Assembly: GCA_035547755.1 (NCBI GenBank)
Contig: DASZUG010000061.1
Location: forward strand, 124,001-188,000
Source: Mesorhizobium_L sp035547755
Lineage (GTDB): Bacteria > Pseudomonadota > Alphaproteobacteria > Rhizobiales > Rhizobiaceae
Direction of reading: 5' to 3'
Length of the DNA: 64,000 nt
Made by a program: the position numbers and the translations under genes. Below the pieces are notes generated by a model that did no database searches, had not been told where the DNA came from, and saw only the letters and a list, made by a program, of their open reading frames with translations. Each line of letters begins with the position of its first letter. The stretch's first letter is position 1. This document shows, in pieces, positions 61,201 through 64,000 of the stretch.

Positions 61201-64000
61201 GTCGGATTTGCGGGAGCCGCCGTGAGGATCGTCAATCCTACCCTGACGGTCAATGCGGAGGGCCACACCGTTCTTACCTTCGAGCTCGATAACGATCCCG
61301 GGACAAGCGGTTCCCAGATCGTCAATCCCGGCGATCCGGCCGGCAGCACGGCCGACAATGACACGATCCGCATTTCCTATCGTGCGGTGGTTGAGGACGA
61401 TTTTGTCAACCAAGGCGGCGTGCAACAGTCCAACGTCGCCAGTGTCGATGCAGACGCTGTGGCTTTGGCGACCGGCTCGGCCGAGATTACAGTCGTTGAG
61501 CCGGACATCGCGATCGGCAAGCAGATCACGTCGCCGGCGGGAGATGTGGATGCGGGCGACGTCATCGATTACCAGGTGACGCTGACCAACAACGGCGCTT
61601 CGGAGGCCTATGACGTCACCTTCGCCGACCAGGCGCCGGCGGACACGATCTTCATCGGCACGGTGACGGCGGTGGACGGCGCCGGTGCGACCGTCGGTAC
61701 ATTTACCGTCGGCCCGGGCGGACGACTGATTTCCGGTTCCGGCTTTGACATCGCCGTTGGCGAGACGGTGACGATCACCTATTCGGTGCAGGTCGAGGAC
61801 AGCGTCACCCCAAGCGAGACGCTGACCAATTCTGCCGAAGTGCGCTGGACCTCGACGCCAGGCGCCAATCCCGACAAGCGCACCGGCGACGACGGGCCAG
61901 GGCCCGACGCCTCGGTCCTCGACAACTACGCCTCGACGGCAAGCGCATCGGTCGAAAGCGGCTTTGCCGATCTCGGCGCTACCAAGCAACTGGTCACGAC
62001 GAGCCTCAACGGCGACGCCAGCCCCGACGTAGTGGTGGGCGAGACCGCCACCTTCGAGATCGGCGTCACCGTGACCGAAGGGACGACACCGGGCGTGGTG
62101 ATAACCGATCAGCTCACCGACGGCCTCACTTACATTCCAGGCTCGGTCACGGTGATCGCCCCAGCCGGCACCTTGTTCGATGGCCGGACGACGCTCGATC
62201 CCTCCGCTATCGTCTACGACGCCGCCAACGACCGGCTGATCATCACCCTCGGCACGGTCACGCTGCCCGGCAGCAATGACAGCACGCCCGGCGCTGTCGA
62301 CACTGGCGTGATCACGTTGCGCTATCAGGGCGTGGTGAGCGATCAACTGTCGAATCAGGAGGGCGTGGTCCTTTCCAACAGCGTAACCGCTACGTCGACC
62401 TCTCCGGATATAGGTCCGGCGGCTGCCGGCCCGGTCAGCCTGACCGTCAACGAGCCGGACATCGCGATCGGCAAGCAGATCACGTCGCCGGCGGGAGATG
62501 TGGATGCGGGCGACGTCATCGATTACCAGGTGACTCTGACCAACAACGGCGCTTCGGAGGCCTATGACGTCACCTTCGCCGACCAGGCGCCGGCGGACAC
62601 GATCTTCATCGGCAACGTGACGGCGGTGGACGGCGCCGGCGCGACCGTCGGTATGTTTACCGTCGGCCCGGGCGGACGACTGATTTCCGGTTCCGGCTTT
62701 GACATCGCCGTCGGCGAGACGGTGACGATCACCTATTCGGTGCAGGTCGAGGACAGCGTCACCCCGAGCGAGACGCTGACCAATTCTGCGGAAGTGCGCT
62801 GGACCTCGACGCCAGGCGCCAATCCCGACGAGCGCACCGGCGACGACGGACCAGGGCCCGACGCCTCGGTCCTCGACAACTACGCCTCGACGGCAAGCGC
62901 ATCGGTCGAAAGCGGCGCGTTCACCGTCCAGGTCGGCAAGGATCTTATCGGGAGCAGTGTTGTCCAGACCTCAGGGACCGCCGTCGCCGTAGGCGAAACC
63001 GCGACCTTCCGTGTGCGTATCGACCTGGCCGAAGGCACGACCGAGGACCTGGCGCTGCGCGACATGCTGCCGGAAGGGCAGACGTTCCTGCCGGGCTCGA
63101 TCCAGATTGTCCGTGGAAACAGCGGGCAGACAACTTCGCTCGATCCTGCCAACGCCTTCATCCTTCCGGGGACGAACACGCTTGTGATCCGGCTCGGCGA
63201 CGTGGTGAACCCGGGCGACAATATCGCCTCCAACGACTTCCTGGATGTCATCTATAAAGTGGTCGTCGACAACAATCCTTCGGCCGTCCACGACGGTGCG
63301 ACGCTGACCAATACCGTGACGGCGTTCACCAACGGGGTGGCGAATGACAGCGCCAGCGCGGAAATTTCGGTTGTCGAGCCGGAGTTGAACATCACCAAGA
63401 CGGCCGACGGGGCGTTTGCCGCGATAGGCGAACCCATGTCCTATCGGATAGAAGTGTCCCACACCGCAAATTCGCATGTGGATGCGTTCGATCTGACGAT
63501 CTCGGATCCTTTCGACGATCCGCTGATGCGGTTGGACCCCAATTCAATTACCGCGACGGTGATCGGAGCGCCTGGACTTCAGGCCACCATTGAACTCGCA
63601 GGATCCGGTTTCCGCGTGACCCTTCCCTCGCTGCCGCTGACGGCCCGTTTGGTCATCGATTTCCAGGCCACGCCTGTATCGGCGGGCGTTGCGAACGGGG
63701 CGACCACCTTAAACACCACCGACCTGGCATATGATTCCATTCCTCAAACGCAGATTCCGGACGAGCAGCGCCATTACTCCGATTCCGATGATGCGGCGGT
63801 GATTATTGCAGGTCCGGATCTGCGCGTCGTCAAGGACGCATCCGTAACGACCATCGAGCCGGGAGATGCGTTCTCCTATACGATCCAGGTCTTCAACAAG
63901 GGCGCGCCGGGCGTGGATGCGGGCTCGATCGAAACCGCGCGCAATGTGGTCCTGACCGATACGCTGCCTGAGGATGTGCAACTGCTCGGCGTCACGGTCA
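55261..64000 (+). CDS. Giant repetitive DUF11-type surface protein with LEPR-XLL-like leader, 3' end beyond window
   Basis: 2,913 residues are visible without a stop before the window ends. GGGAG lies 7 bases before ATG 55261. The N-terminus has no hydrophobic signal but reads RIRRLEDRLLLNATPEAAV: LEDRLLL (15-21) is the LEPR-XLL pattern with Asp for Pro. The rest is a chain of beta-rich units of about 130-160 residues resembling DUF11/isopeptide-type repeats, each marked by EPxLxxxK, DAGDxxTYTV, DxLPxGLxxxxG and a TNxAxV end. Strongly acidic and Thr/Val/Asn-rich; I saw no cysteine. Predicted to be an exported adhesin or surface filament served by the upstream operon. Confidence 0.85.
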   Translation, partial: MSFHDVSYRTRIRRLEDRLLLNATPEAAVVDLPDHSLINESFTFGVTFDNTAAPTDPQGTGYGPFVDVTVGPGIDVQSIKYHGSSVQAEAVATWNGSQWVDDSGKAVTQHPLQSSMNLPTGTNVGETWLTVLAPFGSYTPEQPTIRLDFTAELEQSPDGSQPGAIPGDPIEVTARGGFQFGIDPLDNPSTDAPIQQTSDNTGEITPVVVELDKEVQLPESETAQGPNFPFTYTITADVATGVTLTDVHIQDLLPDNLYFLNATTNIAASSQIAPGVDGTAPGVPGTGLGPNHVPTTAEWNFASVTGQEGDDIIITVTAYAPERDASRDPVIDPDNPATAIATNDATIDANYEGTSVDNTTGGALEDSVDIAIRPYTVLKHVSVEGGGPAVPGKYLRYEVDIDVSDYEAFQDAVVNDVLSDGLTLDTTDNGTLDHSVVLQVEENGQVFLINLRNTLLPGKETELTSSFQADGGEALGFYLSAALRNNGYDDRLLGDLFDGDSQQGPTHLTLVYYAHIDENFREAGRGPVVDNDHVSNAVDMAADSATSGNPSQTDGSQSDTVIPAPAPAKSIYAVNGVLGDPGTISPGDEVTYRIHLDLSTNDVDNLSISDYLPSPVFDVDGNGTGFVFSDTQSGVPAAYTIIRGPDDTLTGASGIAGIPIVVTDGAGNAIILNFADFNEAASQGGTIDLLYTVTATDAPFADGLLLVNQAIVQTGNSTEEVANEQEFSNEVILHQPDLSLTKGAVATDANGAVDNSFGFDPTETGPSKISFDLNTPGFTVTSPLTSDDLAANPISSDLSGYDAGDTVKFAIVVDNTGHQDAFDVLIHDQLPSNFAIGPGGLALDIRYGDGTQITDYSGDLFGAGILIGDGAGTGSIAADGANDGHNIIIVTYNLVATADVAPGTTVNNSAELVSYAAIEGGNDFTDGVEGHFTDQVELTSQGVDIAKRLIDTDQDFTAGNDLTIGETGTFQIEVTVPDGQTTATIADTLPTGLALVGAPVLRMTFVNAAGETVTFSGMLQQGGVTLADGSTLAFTPTANGFTIDFSNILANAGAGTDLSGQTFAIQYTVQATDDPALSAGDHISNSATLTTPTTGTTNPVSAPVDIVEPDLTVTKQFISDTVQANDTSTMRLSIQNGSGTFDTTSFGLQLSDDDLPTDVFSSVVLASVSGTGNVDENLVTVSIVNAGDHYEIRVLADPTFAIAPGERLDLEFTLQVAPDVDEGTVVNNTATVDSYTSLSGVQPVERTFGPEQGSDTLTVESPTVTKTLIDTSYGGTENLLPGDQGYQADADPNVLVGEIVTYQLRVSVPRGVANDVVVYDDTDFLSDPTAQGIIQLLAVDRVAVGSSLTLNNGAGPTIQIVDTNGDGIANRLIVDFGTITNTATSTDPDPDAESIVLILRAQVMNVPQTDDGDVNVNGAAVTFTVGDTPVFDLDNASTATVTIHEPAIDVSKTATTPDSTTDAGDVVTYTLTLSHDAISSADGFALDLTDQLPAGMELIAGSATVDGGAPVFGLDPLVAGDVMLDVANNRVLVSGFDLGLHQIVTITYQARVANDVVAGQALTNTVDLTYKSLPASDPVDDADPSIAAGIPGAVSEARDGSDGGPRTDQSLLNNYAFETTSTVNIAVPGPISKTSDHSTYTIGDQIFYTIEIPVIEGMTVNPVLTDILPTGQDFIEGSGNIIAADGTVLTGAFTQAGQTLTLDGDTFITAADNNETNDFIRVTFQARVLNSADNNNGDVKVNTATFTSDNVPARTATASIGITEPDLVITKTNDATGPVDAGDVITYTVTTAHAADSSSEAFEYSFADSLPNGLQPLGIISATLNGVDVSDQIGFNNAGVFSLSGADLDIPLGASLVVVYQVKVLDTIGPNETIGNAVIGSWSSLDGQVRPGAADGERTGTLPTDDVNDYLAGAQDAIETSGELSMVKSVDADDTEFAVGEAVNYNLDISVFEGTLNNVVITDDIAPGLRVDLNSLSVVNVGFAGAAVRIVNPTLTVNAEGHTVLTFELDNDPGTSGSQIVNPGDPAGSTADNDTIRISYRAVVEDDFVNQGGVQQSNVASVDADAVALATGSAEITVVEPDIAIGKQITSPAGDVDAGDVIDYQVTLTNNGASEAYDVTFADQAPADTIFIGTVTAVDGAGATVGTFTVGPGGRLISGSGFDIAVGETVTITYSVQVEDSVTPSETLTNSAEVRWTSTPGANPDKRTGDDGPGPDASVLDNYASTASASVESGFADLGATKQLVTTSLNGDASPDVVVGETATFEIGVTVTEGTTPGVVITDQLTDGLTYIPGSVTVIAPAGTLFDGRTTLDPSAIVYDAANDRLIITLGTVTLPGSNDSTPGAVDTGVITLRYQGVVSDQLSNQEGVVLSNSVTATSTSPDIGPAAAGPVSLTVNEPDIAIGKQITSPAGDVDAGDVIDYQVTLTNNGASEAYDVTFADQAPADTIFIGNVTAVDGAGATVGMFTVGPGGRLISGSGFDIAVGETVTITYSVQVEDSVTPSETLTNSAEVRWTSTPGANPDERTGDDGPGPDASVLDNYASTASASVESGAFTVQVGKDLIGSSVVQTSGTAVAVGETATFRVRIDLAEGTTEDLALRDMLPEGQTFLPGSIQIVRGNSGQTTSLDPANAFILPGTNTLVIRLGDVVNPGDNIASNDFLDVIYKVVVDNNPSAVHDGATLTNTVTAFTNGVANDSASAEISVVEPELNITKTADGAFAAIGEPMSYRIEVSHTANSHVDAFDLTISDPFDDPLMRLDPNSITATVIGAPGLQATIELAGSGFRVTLPSLPLTARLVIDFQATPVSAGVANGATTLNTTDLAYDSIPQTQIPDEQRHYSDSDDAAVIIAGPDLRVVKDASVTTIEPGDAFSYTIQVFNKGAPGVDAGSIETARNVVLTDTLPEDVQLLGVTV
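61498..61962 (+). repeat. Internal duplicated module, copy 1
   Basis: 465 bases (155 codons, from EPDIAIGKQI to ASVESG) repeated 954 bases downstream at 62452-62916. By eye I count about 11 base differences, three changing a residue, so the duplication is recent compared with the other, strongly diverged units. Confidence 0.9.
62452..62916 (+). repeat. Internal duplicated module, copy 2
   Basis: Second copy of the 155-codon module at 61498-61962, in frame and 318 codons later. Between the copies sits a diverged unit (VESGFADLGATKQLVTTSLN onward), and after copy 2 the sequence switches to another unit (AFTVQVGKDLIGSS), so the duplicated block was longer than one repeat and only one part stayed alike, or one part was copied by gene conversion. 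Confidence 0.9.

Noticed and set aside
60013..62346. 777-codon open frame on the minus strand opposite the giant protein
   Set aside because: Mirror frame of the repeat protein, whose plus-strand reading has repeated domains, a start with ribosome site and consistent motifs.
1..64000. CRISPR arrays, insertion sequences, phage genes, rRNA
   Set aside because: No regularly spaced short repeats, transposase or integrase motifs or rRNA signatures seen on either strand.

Overview
The window reads as chromosome (or chromid) of a high-GC alphaproteobacterium of the order Hyphomicrobiales (Rhizobiales). The evidence is a succinoglycan-type exo cluster that keeps much of the Sinorhizobium meliloti gene order, a tRNA-His with no encoded G(-1) and with A73, and a B12-riboswitch cbtBA cobalt locus. 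I cannot name a genus.

Region 1 (1-12.2 kb), transport and metabolism: a zinc alcohol dehydrogenase (cut by the window edge) downstream of a polar amino acid ABC importer; tRNA-His; a degenerate histidine phosphatase; a cobalamin riboswitch driving cbtB-cbtA-(unknown secreted protein); a TetR regulator followed by an AcrAB/MexAB-type RND pump.

Region 2 (12.2-29.4 kb), exopolysaccharide: pyruvyltransferase, Wzx flippase, a GT4 glycosyltransferase, a PPP-type phosphatase, the Wzz/BY-kinase ExoP, ExoO, ExoM, ExoA, ExoL, a small coiled-coil protein, ExoU and the small repressor ExoX on the minus strand (the phosphatase is on plus). Divergent from ExoX across an AT-rich control region are ExoY, ExoF and ExoQ. 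Together these start (ExoY), extend (A, L, M, O, U and the GT4), decorate (pyruvyltransferase), flip (Wzx), polymerise (ExoQ) and export (ExoF, ExoP) the polymer. An ExoK-like glycanase lies about 11 kb away at 40.3 kb.

Region 3 (29.4-42.8 kb), mostly housekeeping: an AfuABC-type importer whose binding protein looks like a sugar-phosphate binder rather than a ferric one, a Nudix protein, a CPA2 antiporter with stress-protein domains, YjbQ, HlyU, an FKBP, a cupin of the hydroxynitrile-lyase type, a UspA protein, ExoK-like GH16, YcgN, a SIMPL protein and tRNA-Ile2(CAT).

Region 4 (42.8-64 kb) is more accessory: small secreted proteins, a HAD hydrolase, a DUF202 protein with ten perfectly spaced heptad repeats, three palindromic operator-like sites, an alpha/beta hydrolase and a decayed transglycosylase tail. 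It ends in the most interesting locus, a tight four-gene export operon (TolC-like, HlyD-like, GAF-GAF-HlyD, and PqqD-M50 protease-HlyD) immediately upstream of a giant repetitive protein of more than 2,900 residues. That protein has no Sec signal, begins with a LEPR-XLL-like leader and runs off the window. No ABC ATPase is present in the locus. I propose it as a candidate undescribed leader-dependent export system for a giant surface protein.
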